NCBI RefSeq assembly: GCF_963678635.1
Contig: NC_087065.1
Coordinates: 48,052,381 to 48,116,380, forward strand
Source: Symsagittifera roscoffensis
Lineage: Eukaryota > Xenacoelomorpha > Acoela > Convolutidae
Length of the DNA: 64,000 nucleotides
Direction: 5' to 3'
Below, one piece after another: positions 29,561 to 42,160 of the stretch (its first letter is position 1; each line of letters begins with the position of its first letter). The notes under the pieces are model-generated. The model saw only the letters and a program-made list of their open reading frames with translations. It ran no database searches and was not told the DNA's origin. The translations under genes were made by a program, and so were the position numbers.

Positions 29561-31440
29561 CCTCTACACTTCTTACTCAAAACCTATAGGTTGTCTTCGC
29601 ATGTAAAACTTTTTTTCCCACAATAAAAAATCATATTTTTAAAGATCTTGCTTTGAGAAGATTATCTTCAAAGGAGGTTATCTTGCGAGATCTTTAAAAG
29701 ATCCTTGCAAGATGTTCTCCCATGATCTAGGGGGCATCTTTTTTCTTTCAAAGCCGAGGAAACTCAATATTTTAGTTGTATTTTCTTCGAATGGTTTTAG
29801 GAAGTGATATACATTTTCAAGTTTAACTTTGAGTCTCATAAGCTTACAAAACTAAAAATACAAATTTCATAAGGTCAGCCTTTTGTGGATACCTTGACGG
29901 CGACAAGTTGGTACCTTTTGTTGTGACATTTCTTGTTGTGGTTATGTCATTTGCCATTAAATTACAGCTTCCATTTTTCAATTTTTATGTTCATTTTGTG
30001 TCTTGGATCAATGGGAAAAAATTAGTCAGAAGCAGACTTTTTCGACCCCTGATGTTCCAAAGGCTTTTCCCCCGTTGTTGCTATTTTAAGACTAACCAAA
30101 AAACGGACCCCATTTTTTGGGAGAGTTTGGAAAATCAATATGACCAGCCCAAAAACATCAGCCCTCTCCCCCTTCATCGAGAGAATCCCAGATTCTCCTC
30201 TGTGTTAAGCTATAAAATTATCTGATTCTTCCGACCATGATAAACTGGGAGGATTATATATTCGGTTGCTTTTTTTCTACGCAAAATCTGATAAACTAAA
30301 TTGAATTCGTAGCAGATCGAGCAATATTTAAGCTCTTTGTAATGCCCGATTTAATTCATTTTTCGTTTTGGTAAGGTAACTTTATCGCAAAAGCTATTCT
30401 AGGTCTTTCCAGCTTGATCGAGTTTTTTTAATATGTTGGTTATATGCTTATCGATAGATTTGAACGATAATGCGATTATCGCGTTCTTTGCATGTAAATA
30501 ATTTTTCATATAAATCAATTACGTACCGGGTTTTTCTTAAGGAAATTTTTCTTTTGACATATTGTTGTTTAAAAACTCCAAGCTAGATGTTTCAAATAAA
30601 AAAAAATGATTATGCCAATTGAAAACTTAAAAAGTCTCTTTTTTCCATGCTTCTTGTCTCAAAAATTTTTTTAAAACGAAGCGAGCCATCGAACAGTGAA
30701 AAACTTCTCTTCGTTCAAGTGGGTAAAAACATCACGTTTACTAAAAAAAACGAAATCTTTTTTTTTCCTTGGAGGTCTACCGTAGAACGACGGATGAATT
30801 TCAGCAGTCTCTTGTAGAAGAAAAAACGGCAAAATTTTAGATTTTTTGCTGATCCATTGTTTTTTTTTGCTTTCCCTTTAGGCAATTATAGTTTTGCAAA
30901 AACATTATATTTGAAGACTCAACCTTTCCCTTCAAATCTATTTTCTCGAAAATTTATTTTGCAAATTTCATTACTTCATGTTCTTTCAATTTTTTTGTGT
31001 AAAAAATGTAGCAAATAAAAACAATTTTCCAAATTATTTATTTATGTGTAAAATAAAACTTTTCTTGAAAATTCAGTTGAAAAGCGCGACTGAGAATCAG
31101 TGAAATAGCAAGCAAAGTTTAACTCCTTTTTAACTTTTGCAAAAAATATTACAATCCTAGAACAAGTTGCAGATTCTGAAACAAGTGATGTTGCAGATTA
31201 TTATAGATCCTGCAAAATATGAAACCTGTAGTTTATTTTTTGGATCCCCCATTTTTCATTAGTTTTGGCTCAGCAAACATTCTACAATTTTCAGCCAGCA
31301 AAATTGTACTCTATTTTCCTATTGCTGCGCTGTTTCAAAAAAATTTAAAGCTTACGTTCAAAAAATTGATTAGAATAATTTCATAACAAGAACATAGAAA
31401 TTTGTCTTCATCCTTGACATTTGATATCCAATTAAAACAA

Positions 31441-34400
31441 GACTGCTCGTATCAGAGTGAAGCCCTGAATGTTCCGACTGCCTTTTAAAGTCTATGGAAT
31501 TGTATTCAACCAATTTGGAACAACTTCTGAGACGGATTAAATCTCCGCTTACGCGTTATTAGCGCGAAATATATCGCGCGTTAATTGTACCAAATTGGCC
31601 AAAATGGCAATCTTTAAACCCCCATAACTTTAGGAAAAACAATCACAGGTGAAATATCTTTTCAAAATTAAGCTCAAGACAACAATACCCTTTGAATGAT
31701 ATAAAAAAAACTCCCTCAAAAATGGCTAGTTAAAAAAGCGAAGTTTGTCTGAAGAAAAAAACCCACCCGAGCATAAAATATTCCGTTACTTTCGTTACGA
31801 AAGTCGGAACAACAATAAAAATCATGTTGTGGACTTGAGTTTCAAAACAAAAGAGGAACAGTCAACTTTAATGCCCATTAAAAAAGCATCAGACTAGTGT
31901 GAATTGCGGGGAATTAAAAGAAGCACCTTTTGCTTATAGACATGCTGGATAGCTTTTTATTGATTTTTTGCAAATTGCAGAAACCACAATTATATTGCTC
32001 ACACTGCCTTTTGCTTTTTCGTTCCGACTTTCGAAGAACATGAGGAATATTTACGCTTGGACCTGGATATTGCGTATTTTCTAGCGGCTGATGAAGATTT
32101 TGAAGATTTTGTCTATGATGATGAAAAATAACACGAATTTAGTTCCGCAAACAATTTTTGTTCCCACTCGACATCAGACAAGCTGATTGATCGTTTTGTT
32201 CACTGATAAAACGATAAGAGTTCAACTCTTAATATTTGACACTGACAATCATAAATTTAGTTTTTATCATTTTGTAGCAAAAACGATCGGAGACCAATAA
32301 AAAAGCAGCAGGAAAATTCAAAAGTTTGTCCCGATAAACTAGCAGTCTTTTCCAATTGGAAAAGTAAAACAATTGAAATTTTGCCATAGTTTTAGTGCAA
32401 ATGCATTAGTTTTTGACTTTTGTTTTAAATGAAAATATCCAAACTAAGCCCAATTTATTGAACACATTCCACAAGTGCTCACAAGAAACTAGGTAACGCA
32501 GTAAACTTTCAAAAATGCAATAGAGAAAAAGGGATCTTGCCGACAAATTGATCGCTGTTTTCATACGTTAGTCCTAAAAAAACAAAACTGCTCGTATCAG
32601 GGCGAAGCCCTGAATGTTCCGACTGCTTTTTAAGGTGGTTTATGGAGCAGCAGTAATAAAATTTAAAAAATTAAATGAAATAAAAAAAAATGAAAATTTT
32701 TTTTTCTAAAATTTGAAACTTTTTATGAAAATCATCTCCCCACACGCCATATAAAATACAAAAAGATAGATTTCGTTCCTTGTAACAAATCATATATGAC
32801 AAATAAGCTTCGTTCAACCAATTTGGAATGATTTATAAGACGGATTAAACTTCCGCTTACGCGTTAATAGCGCGAATTATATCGCGCTTTAATTGTCCCA
32901 AATTGGTCAAAATGGCCAAAATGGCAATCTTTAAACCCACATAATTTTACGAAAAATGATCACAGGTGAAATATCTTTTCAAATTTAAGCTCAGGACAAC
33001 AATACCTTTTGAATGATACAAAAAAATTCCGTCAAAAATGGCTAAATTAAAAAGTCGAAATTTGTCTGAAGAAAAAAAAACCCACCCCGAGCACAAATAT
33101 TCCGTTACTTTCGTATCGAAAGTCGGAACAATAATGATTTTTTTTTCAAAAATTTGAAGTTTTTAATGAAAATAATCACCCCACACGCTATATAAAGTAC
33201 AACAAGACTGCTCGTATCAGGGCGAAGCCCTGAATGTTCCGACTGCCTTTTAAGGTTTATGGAGTTTAAATGTGAATAACATTTAAAAATTCAATGAAAT
33301 AAAACAATATGAAAAAAAAATTTTTCTAAAATTTGAAATTTTTAAAAAAAAAAATCATCCCCCACACGCTATATAAAGTAGAAAAGGATAAATTTCGCTC
33401 CTTGTAACAAACAATTATGGCAAATAGGCTTCTTTTAACCAATTTGGAACGATTTCTAAGATGAATTAACTCTCCGCTTACGCGTTAATAACGCGAAATG
33501 TATCGCGCGTTAATTGTCCCAAATTGGCCAAAATGGCAATCTTTAAACCCCCGTAACTTTACAAAAAATGATCACAGGTTAAATATCTTTTCAAATTCAA
33601 GCTCAAGACAACAATGGCTTTCGAATGATATAAAAAAATTCCGTCAAAAATGGCTAGTTAAAAAGTCGGAATTTGTCTGAAGAAAAAAAACCAACCCGAG
33701 CACAAATATTCCGTTACTTTCGTATCGAAAGTCGGAACAATAATGAATTTTTTTTCTTCAAAAATTTGAAGTTTTTTATGAAAATAATCCCCCCACACGC
33801 TATATAAAGTACAAGAAGACTGCTCCTATCAGGGCGAAGCCCTGAATGCTCCGACTGCCTTTTAAGGTTTATGGAGTTTAAATGTGAATAACATTTAAAA
33901 ATTCAATGAAATAAAACAAAATGAAAAAAAAAAAATTCTAAAATTTGAAATTTTTTTTAAAAAAATCATCCTCCACACGCTATATAAAGTACAAAAGGAT
34001 AAATTTCGCTCCTTGTAACAAACAATTATGGCAAATAGGCTTCTTTTAACCAATTTGGAACGATTTCTAAGATGAATTAACTCTCCGCGTACGCGTTAAT
34101 AACGCGAAATGTATCGCGCGTTAATTGTATAATTGTCCCAAATTGGCCAAAATGGCAATCTTTAAACCCCCGTAACTTTACAAAAAATGATCACAGGTTA
34201 AATACCTTTTCATATTTAAGCTCAAGACAACAATGGCTTTCGAATGATATAAAAAAATTCCGTCAAAAATGGCTAGTTAAAAAGTCGAAATTTGTCTGAA
34301 GAAAAAAAAAACCCACCCCGAGCACAAATATTCCGTTACTTTCATATCGAAAGTCGGAACAAAAAGAGAGATTTCGTTCCTTGTACCAAATCAATTATGG

Positions 34401-34729
34401 CAAATAAGCTTCGTTCAACCAATTTGGAACAATTTATAAGACGGATTAAATCTCTGCTTACGCGTTAATAGCGCGAATTATATCGCGCGTTAATTGTCCC
34501 AAATTGGTCAAAATGGCCAAAATGGCAATCTTTAAACCCTCATAACTTTACAAAAAATGATCACAGGTGAAATATCTTTTCAAATTTAAGCTCAGGATAA
34601 CAATACCTTTTGAATGATATAAGAAAATTCCGTCAAAGATGGCTAGTTAAAAAGTCGAAATTTGTCTGATGAAAAAAAAAACCCACCCGAGCACAAATAT
34701 TCCGTTACTATCGTATCGAAAGTCGGAAC
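31441..34729. repeat. R1 foldback-like repeat array (five units)
   Basis: Units lie at about 31441-31810 (internally deleted), 32587-33129, 33206-33738, 33818-34360 and 34365-34729 (start missing). A full unit is about 535-545 bp. It starts GACTGCTCGTATCAGGG with the small hairpin AGGGC-GAA-GCCCT and the word GTTCCGAC; it ends with ACTTTCGTA(T/A)CGAAAGT and GTCGGAAC, so the ends form an inverted pair. In the middle CCAATTTGGAACAATT and AATTGTCCCAAATTGG form a second inverted pair around a third, GCGCGA...TCGCGC. There are no coding frames. Nested dyads suggest a MITE or foldback element, or a structured Pol III-type repeat. Confidence 0.75.
31811..32586. other. Spacer between R1 units, with a possible acidic terminal exon
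   Basis: Otherwise unassigned. A frame open from 31964 to a TAA at 32129 lacks an ATG. It follows an acceptor-like ...GATTTTTTGCAAATTGCAG ending at 31980 and would encode an acidic C-terminus rich in Asp and Glu (32075-32128). It may be a terminal exon or chance; no domain is visible. Confidence 0.25.
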
Positions 34730-36899
34730 AATTAACAGCTGCCACTAAAAAACGTTCAGAATTTCAAAAGCACGTTTTTTAAGGCTGTAGATGATCCTGC
34801 GAATCATCTGTAGAAAAAAATGTTTAGCAACATTTTCACTAGAAAAAAATCTGTAGAATCTCTAACTTTTCGTGCATGAACAATTAAGAGTTTTAATTTC
34901 GAAAGACTTCAATAGACAAACTTCCAACACGGAATTTAAGTATTTGAAGATTTAAATGTTTTAGAATTTAAGGATTTAAGTGAATGTTTTTGAAGGTAAA
35001 AAAGTTAAAGGCGATGCGATGCGTTCTTTTTTCGTTGAAGCTTTGAAGTTCATTAGTTAGTCTCGTTGAGTTTGAGACTGTACCAACAGTTTAGTAATCT
35101 TTCTTGAACAATTTTTAAAAATTCAATGTTACTTAATTACAGTGCTTCAGTTGCAGAGAAACTAGGGCGCAAAAATAGTGAAGCACAGAGGCGGATCAAG
35201 GGTTTTATCGAGCGGGGTGGGGGGAGTCTTGTTTTCAAAAAAAGTTTCGTCGAGCTCCGTTGAGTTTTTGTCAAGCTCTTTTTAGGTCGACCAAATTGAT
35301 TTTCCGGGCGCTTCAGAAGACCAAGAAAAACCCTATTTTGAAAAAAAAATATGAATACCCCCCTATATTGAAAATTTTTCATAAAAAACCGACTAAAAAG
35401 GCACTTTTTGGAAAATTAGTATATACTGACGGGGAAGGCTCCTTTTGAGAAATTTTTTGGGTTAATCAGCCAAAAATTGATCTCATAAAAAAATACCGAA
35501 GGGAGTAGCCTTTGGTTGGTGATGGCGTCAAATCCCTGAGAGGAGGTTATATATTTTTGATATTTTTTAAAGCAGGTTGGGTCGCGATCAGAAAACGTAT
35601 CTTGGATTGCGGCAAAACGGCAAAACGGTCTAAATTTTGCTAATTCAGAGTAAAAACTATATATACCTATAAGTGGTGGATACAAAAACTTGCATCTCCT
35701 ACAAAATTTAGTTGCTTTTTATTTTATTATACTTATTCATTTGAAAATAAACTTAAGAAAACAGCCTTCTCTCAAGTCTTTTGTTAACTATTTCCATTTG
35801 AATCATTCTTTCAGAGATTTTAATTCCGAAGATTTTAGTTTACCTAAGATAATTATAAAACAAAAAACTAACGGGTGGCCTTATATCATCATTATTTTAA
35901 AAGATTAAAAATAAACGAAAGACTAAAACCGTGTATTTAAATTTTCCTCAAAGTAAGAGCGGATTTAGAAGTAACAGGTTGGTTGAAACACCACCTTTCT
36001 CAGTTTTTTGAAAGACGCAAAGTTTGAGAAGCTCCAAAACCTCCCTAAAATACTTCGCAAATTTCTGGTCACTTCTTCCGAAACGTGCCCAAAAACATCA
36101 CTTCGTCAGAATAAACTGGGTAGTGATAGTGTTACAGGACCGCTCGGAAAATCGTTTTGCTCGGCATCAAAAGCTTGGAATTGCGGGAAGAAGTCGTAAA
36201 GACAATGATTGTATTTTGAGTTTAATGAATTTTGTATATAAGACTGACCGCTACAAATATTCTGTTGATTTGTTTAACGTTTTGATGCGAACAAAAGCTT
36301 GGCTACTCAGGACGAAATATTTCCATCGAAGAACTTTGCATCGAACGAAGTTACCATCATTTCTCAAAAACGACAAAGTAGATGCACTTGGAAAAACCGG
36401 AAAAAGATTTTCTCGATGATAAAGGGGGGATTTTCAAAAAATCAAAAAATTGCAGATCTTTCTTTTAGGTCGACCAAATTGATTTTCCGAGCGCTTCCAG
36501 ATCACTTTAAAGACCTTACTTTGACTATAATTTTGTCGATTTTTGTAAAAGTGATGAACATGAGAGTGTTTTTATAAGGGCCTGGTGATTTTTGTTGCTT
36601 TTTTGTCATGAAAAATCTTAAACTTTATTTTTTCATGTTTGACTTTTGATTTCATTTTAAGTTTACCTCATTTACTTTGTTAGAAGGAAGACAAATTCCA
36701 CTATTGAACAGAAAAGAGAAACAGTCACAAAAAACGTGAGCGCCGCTCAATTTCGAAAATGGAATTTAGTTATCAGATTAACCAGCGAAATTATAAATTA
36801 AATTAAATCATGAATAGTTCAAAAAATTCAAAAATTTTAAAAGGCATATATGCTTTTTTTTAAAACTTGAAAGTAAAATCTTTTGACAAAAAAAAACAA
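34730..36899. repeat. R2 block, copy a
   Basis: About 2 kb repeated downstream (37187-39033). Shared landmarks are CCAACACGGAATTTAAG (about 34929 and 37273), GGTCGACCAAATTGATTTTCC (35285 and 37630), ACAAAATTTAGTTGCTTTTT (about 35700 and 37765), CGTGCCCAAAAACATCACTT (about 36084 and 38226) and GGGCCTGGTGATTT (about 36578 and 38718). A short frame (35690-35908) is kept in both copies but has no recognisable domain. Copy b lacks an internal segment (about 35405-35680) that includes the R3 fragment. Confidence 0.7.
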
Positions 36900-37186
36900 G
36901 ACTGCTCGTATCAGGGCAAAGCCCTGAATGTTCCAACTGCCTTTTAAGGCTTATGGAGCAGTAAAAACACCATGAAAATCACCACCCCACATGCCATATA
37001 AAGTACAAAAGGATAGATTTTGCCATAACTTTAGGAAAAATAATCAAATTTGAAATATTATTTCAAATTTAAGCTCAAGACAACAATACCCTCTGAATGA
37101 TATAACAAACTCCGTCAAAAATGGCTGAAGAAAAAAACCCACCCGAGCATACAATATTCCGTTAATTTCGTTACAAAAGTCGGAAC
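36900..37186. repeat. R1 unit, internally deleted
   Basis: Starts GACTGCTCGTATCAGGGC and ends AAAAGTCGGAAC. It lacks the central GCGCGA...TCGCGC part. It separates the two R2 blocks. Confidence 0.7.
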
Positions 37187-39033
37187 AACAAAAAAAACCA
37201 TGTTGTGGTTTTGAGTTTCAAAACAAAAGGGCAGCAGTCGACTTTAATGTAAAGACTTGAATAGACAAATTTCCAACACGGAATTTAAGTGTTTGAAGAT
37301 ATAAATGTTTTAAAAGATTAGAATTTAAATCAATTTTTTGAAGGTAAAAAGTTAAAAGCGATTCTTTTTTCGTTGAAGCTCGGAAGTTCATTCGTTATTC
37401 TCGTTGAGTTTTTTGAGACTGTACGAACAGTTTAGTAATCTTTCTTGAAAATTTTTTTGAAAATTCAGTGTTGCTTAATTACGGTGCTTCAGTTGCAGAG
37501 AAACTAGGGCGCAAAAAAGATGAAGCACTGAGGCTGATCTAGGGTATTATCGAGGGGAGTGGGGGGATTCTTTTTTTAAAAAAAAAAAATTTCGTCGAGC
37601 TCCGTTGAGTTTTTGTCAAGGTTTTTTAAGGTCGACCAAATTGATTTTCCGGGCACTCCAGAAGACTAAGAAAAACCCTATTTTGATAAGATGAATACCC
37701 CATTATATTGAAAATTTTTCAAAAAAAACCGACTAAAAAGGCACGAAAAAACTTGCATCTCTTACAAAATTTAGTTGCTTTTTATTTTATTATACTTATT
37801 CATTTGAAAATAAACTTAAGAAAACAGCCTTCTCTCATGTCTTTTGTTAATTATTTCCATTTGAATCATTCTTTCAGAGATTTTAATTCCAAAGATTTTA
37901 GTTTACCTAAGATAATTATAAAACAAAAAACTAACGGGTGGCCTTATATCATCATTATTTTAAAAGATTAACCTAGGCAACGAAAATTTCCACAATATTA
38001 GACTACGTTTTTTCACTTAAAACTAATTTGTTGCCAAACGCCCAACGAAAAATAAACGAAAGACTAAAACCGTGTATATAAATTTTCCTCAAAGTAAGAG
38101 CGGATTTAGAAGTAACAGGTTGATTGAAACACCTTCTTTCTCAGTTTTTTGGAAGACGCCAAAATTTGAGAAGCTCCAAAACCTCACTAAAATACTTCGC
38201 AAATTTCTGGTCACTTCTTCCGAAACGTGCCCAAAAACATCACTTCGTCAAAATAAACTAGGTAGTGATAGTGTTTCAGGACAGCTCGGAAAATTGTTTT
38301 GCTCTGCAAAAGCGTGGAATTGCGGGACGAACTCGTAAGAACAATGGTTGTATTTTGAGTTTAATAATTTTTCTATTTTAGACTGACCGCTACAAATATT
38401 CTGTTGATTTGTTTAACGTTTTGATGCGAACAAAAGCTTGGCTAACCAGGACGAAAAACTTCCATCGAAGAACCTTGCATCGAACGAAGTTACCATCATT
38501 TCTCGAAAGAGACAACGTAGATGCACTTGCAAAAATTGCAAAAAGATTTTCTCGATGATAAGGGGGGATTTTAAAAAAAAATCAAAAAATTGCAGATCTT
38601 GCTTTTAGATCGACCAAATTGATTTTCCGAGCGCTTCCAGATCACTTTAAAGACCTTACGTTGACTATTTTTTGTCAATTTTTTTAAGAGTGATGAACAT
38701 GAGAGTGTTCTTATAAGGGCCTGGTGATTTATGTTGCTTTTTTGTCACGAAAACTCTTAAACTTTATTTTTTCATGTTTGACTTTTGATTTCAACTTAAG
38801 TTGACTTCATTTACATTGTTAGAAGACAAACTCCACTATTGAAAAGAAAAAAGAAAAGAGCACAGACAACGTGAGCGACACTAATTTTTTTTAATGGAAT
38901 TTAGTTATCAGATTACCCAGCGAAATTAAAAATTAAATTCAATCATGAATAGTTCATAAAATTCAAAAAGTTTAAAAGTCATATATGCTTTTCTTTAAAA
39001 TTTTGGATGCAAAATTTTTGACATAGAAAACAA
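37187..39033. repeat. R2 block, copy b
   Basis: Second copy of the R2 block, same orientation and shorter. It carries the homologous short frame at 37708-37971 and an extra segment (about 37970-38045) absent from copy a. Together with flanking R1 units it forms an R1-R2-R1-R2-R1 composite, probably from unequal crossing over between R1 units. Confidence 0.7.
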
Positions 39034-39376
39034 GACTGCTCGTATCAGGGCAAAGCCCTGAATGTTCCAACTGCCTTTTAAGGGTTATGGAGCAGTAATA
39101 ACACTAAAAAATTCAAGGTAAAAAATAAAATGAAATATATCGCGAGTTAATTGTCCCAAATTGGCCAAAATGGCAATTTTTAAACCCCCATAACTTCACA
39201 AAAAAGAATCACAGGTGAAACTTCTTTTCAACAATGAGCTCAGGACAACAATTCTTTTTGAATGATAAAAAAAACTTTGTCAAAAATGGCTAGTTAAAAA
39301 GTCGAAATTTGTCTAATGAAAAAAAAACCCACCCCGAGCACAAACATTTCGTTACCTTTGGATCAAAAATCGGAAC
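39034..39376. repeat. R1 unit, internally deleted
   Basis: Starts GACTGCTCGTATCAGGGC and ends AAAAATCGGAAC. The right part (CCAAATTGGCCAAAATGGC onward) is present, and most of the left half is missing. Confidence 0.7.
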
Positions 39377-39928
39377 AACAAGTCTATAATTTTTTATTTT
39401 CTTGCTTTCATTACTATTTTCCAACTGTCAGTTGGCTAGGTTTAAATGAATAGCATGATACATACTGGAGCGCATTCATAACTGCTTGGTATTTAATTGT
39501 GTAAAAATGAATGGAACTGAGAGCAGCAATGTCCGGGTAGTAGTTAAATAAATTCTCAAGTTTAAACTAAGTCGCCAGTTATTTTCGCTTCGACTTTTGA
39601 AAAAAATGAGAAATGCATATGCTCGGTGTTGTTTTTTATCTAGACCCATTTCGCAAAACTCTTCGCTCCCTCGGGTGATCTATCTCTGGAGCTTCATAGG
39701 CCCTATAGTGTTCATAGGCACATCACTATACTATTATGTCATGATCCTGTCCAAACTGCTCTTTTTATTTTTTACCCGAGGCGAATTACCCAGCACTACA
39801 AAACTTACTGTGCTACGTAGAACAGTATCGGTATCGGCAAAGTATGTGCTACTCGAACAGCAACTAGTGTTTCTCGTTTTTGTTAACTATTCAAATATGC
39901 TTCATAAGGTTCTTTTTGATAAAAACAG
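39377..39928. other. Stretch upstream of the first visible EF-hand exon
   Basis: No feature supported apart from the acceptor at 39927-39928. The frame at 39597-39953 is open for 118 codons but has no domain character and partly overlaps the intron end. Confidence 0.4.
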
Positions 39929-40100
39929 ACGCTGTCAACACTGGAGTGGTTAAACGCAGACGTCTTCCTCTCGGCTGGATTGAGAAGAAAGAGAAAAGAG
40001 GCTCCCGGTTTGCCAAGGAAGTCTATCAGGAAGCATTCACCTTTTTTGACCCAGAAGAAACTGGAGAAATATCCACTGATGATCTTTACGCAATATTTAC
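39929..40100 (+). CDS. EF-hand (calmodulin/centrin-like) gene, exon with EF1
   Basis: An internal exon between an acceptor ending TAAAAACAG (AG at 39927-39928) and the donor GTAATA at 40101. It encodes a basic stretch (KRRRLPLGWIEKKEKR), then a helix (KEVYQEAFTFF) and the first EF-hand loop DPEETGEISTDD, which has Asp instead of Glu at position 12. Splicing to 40432 joins a split Thr codon and continues with AFRMEPSE, as expected for the calmodulin/centrin fold, which supports the junction. The upstream boundary is less certain; another AG lies at about 39958. The gene would bind calcium as a regulator or as part of a cytoskeletal complex; the exact family member is not resolved. Confidence 0.75.
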
Positions 40101-40431
40101 GTAATAAATTCTAGATTAAACGCTTAATTTCACTTGCGTTATTTTTAAACTTGTTTAAACAGGACTTTTCAAAAAAGTGAAAGTAGTGACTTATAGTTCA
40201 ATTACACTGCATCCACTTTCTAGCGGTCAAACTTGAATTATTCTAGTATTTCAATGCTTATTAGCGCTTTTAAGAGAAACGAACTAATGAGAAGCATAAT
40301 ATTGCTGTAGGAAACAACGGTTTTACAAAAAAAAGAATAAAACATTCGAAATTTTAATTAAATTTTTTTTATCCGCATCTTTATTATTTTAGTTTAGAAC
40401 TTTACTTTTGAACGCACTTCTTCTCTTTTAG
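40101..40431 (+). other. EF-hand gene intron (331 bp)
   Basis: GT-AG intron between the EF1 and EF2 exons, ending TTCTCTTTTAG. AT-rich, with nothing else seen in it. Confidence 0.7.
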
Positions 40432-40582
40432 AGCCTTCCGAATGGAGCCGTCTGAATTGGCTCTCAAAGATCTTCTCTACGACATTGACTTCGCCGGAAC
40501 TGAGAGGCTTCAATTGGAACAGTTTTGCTACCTCATGGATTGCCTGCTTAGCAAGAAATCCATGCATGAAGAAATTCAAGAT
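40432..40582 (+). CDS. EF-hand gene, exon with degenerate EF2
   Basis: The exon runs from the acceptor at 40430-40431 to the donor GTGAGT at 40583 and ends in phase 0 after ...HEEIQD. It encodes the exiting helix of EF1, then a helix and a second loop starting DIDFAGTERLQLEQF. This loop is longer than the usual 12 residues and lacks the acidic residue at the final position, so EF2 probably does not bind calcium. The HEEIQD segment matches the linker just before the third EF hand in calmodulins and centrins, so the next exon must start with AF, which is what 51092 supplies. Confidence 0.8.
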
Positions 40583-41111
40583 GTGAGTTACCCATTAATA
40601 TCAAAAAATTGGGTATATATGTTTCAAGCTTCAATGATTTTTGAGAATTGTGTAGACTACTTTTTACGCTCGCTGCATGAAGTTCAGGGCTTTTTACATG
40701 CAGGGCAATGCACAAAATGCAAACAAGGATACCCATAGTCTTTCAAAAACTACAAAAAATTTTTTTTTAGTATCTTGAGTTTCTCTGCATACGCTGGTAT
40801 CATATGTGACTAAACTATGGCCGAAAAATAAAATGGAATCCCAGAAACGTTGAGAGTTGAATTTTTGAAATAAGAACAAACAAAAATGCCCAGACTTCTT
40901 TCAACTTATCCAAATGATAATCAGCTAATTTTTTTCGTGTTTCTTCAATTATTACGTCAACCAACATTCAATCAACATTGCTATTTTCATCAAATAAAAT
41001 TTTTTCTATAGTTTTAAACATTTTTCAGAGCTTAGTTGATTATCTTAGTCAAATCTTTTCTCCGAAGTAAAATTGTTGACAATTTTTTATTCTAAGGCAG
41101 AGGAAAAAAAA
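40583..41111. other. Start of the 10.5-kb EF-hand intron
   Basis: Opens with GTGAGTTACC. AT-rich, with no further feature. The complete intron spans 40583-51091 and carries R1 copies, an 86-bp tandem repeat and a retroelement relic. Confidence 0.6.
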
Positions 41112-41619
41112 TTCGTATCAGGGAGAAGCCTTGAATGTTCCGACTGCCTTTAAGGTCTACGGAGCAGTAATAACATGAAAAAATTGAATGTAATACAACA
41201 AAATGAAAAAAAAATTCTAAAAATTGATTTTTTTTGAAATCATCACCCCACACGCCATATAAAGTACAAAAAGATAGATTTCGCGCCTTGTATCAAATCA
41301 ATTATGGCAAAAAAGCTTCTTTCAACCAATTTGGAACAATTTCTAAGACGGATTAAATCTCCGCTTTTACGCGTTAATAGCGCGAAATACATCGCGCGTT
41401 AATTGTCCCAAATTGGCCAAAATGGCAATCTTTAAACCCCCTTAACTTCACAAAAATGATCACAGGTGAAAAAACTTTTCAAATTTAAGCTCAGGTCAAC
41501 AATACCTTTTGAGTGATCTAAGACAAAATCCGTCAAAAAAGGCTAGCTTTAAAGTCGAAATTTAATTAAGAAACAACCCGAATACAGATATTCTGTTGCT
41601 TTCGTTCCGAAAGTCGGAA
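41112..41619. repeat. R1 unit, near full length, diverged
   Basis: From ATTCGTATCAGGGAGAAGCC to GAAAGTCGG, with the central GCGCGAAATACATCGCGCG dyad near 41380-41400 intact. Confidence 0.7.
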
Positions 41620-41682
41620 AAAATAGCAAGTTGTACCCAGATTACACATTCATTGCAATGTCGCTGTGTGTAATTGAAACAA

Positions 41683-42160
41683 GTTGCTTGTATCAGGAAA
41701 AACGTGAAAAAAATTAAATGTACAAAAGAACGAAATAATTTTTTTTATTTTTTGAGATTTTTTGTGAAAATCATCCCCCCATATATCGTATGAAGTGCAA
41801 AGTGATATATTTCGCTCCTAGTAACAATTCAATTATGGTAAATAAGCTTCTTTCAACCAATTGGGAACCATTTTTAAGACTGCTTAAATATCCGCTAACG
41901 CGTTAATAGCGCGAAATATATCGCTCGTTAACTGTCCCAATTTGGCCATAATGACAATCTTTAAGCCCCCATAACTTCACAAAAATGATCACAGGTGAAA
42001 AATCTTTTCAAATTCAAGCTCAGCACAGCAATACTTTTTAAATGATTTGAAAAACTCCGTTTCAAAAATGACTAATTAAAAAAAAAACGAAATTTGTCTG
42101 AAGAAAAAAAACCCACCCCTAGCACAAATATTCCGTTACTTTCGTTACGAAAGTCGGAAC
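41683..42160. repeat. R1 unit, diverged
   Basis: Starts at GCTTGTATCAGG without the GTTCCGAC word and ends TTACGAAAGTCGGAAC. The central dyad is GCGCGAAATATATCGCTCG, so one arm has mutated. Confidence 0.65.

Larger units (their letters stand above)
28788..31440. other. Unassigned DNA right of copy 1
   Basis: No gene supported. It contains the palindrome cluster (28944-29077), a second run of AAGATCTT-like words at about 29640-29720, and an R3-type fragment (about 29430-29560). An open frame at 29908-30225 lacks domain features. Nothing else stands out. Confidence 0.45.

Noticed and set aside
29908..30225. 105-codon open frame
   Set aside because: No domain, no start context, and surrounding sequence is unassigned AT-rich DNA.
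31441..34729. Regularly spaced repeats considered as a CRISPR array
   Set aside because: Units are over 350 bp with internal dyads, no spacer-repeat pattern exists, and the DNA is eukaryotic.
39597..39953. 118-codon frame upstream of the EF1 exon
   Set aside because: It overlaps the intron end and the exon in another frame, and its sequence has no domain character.
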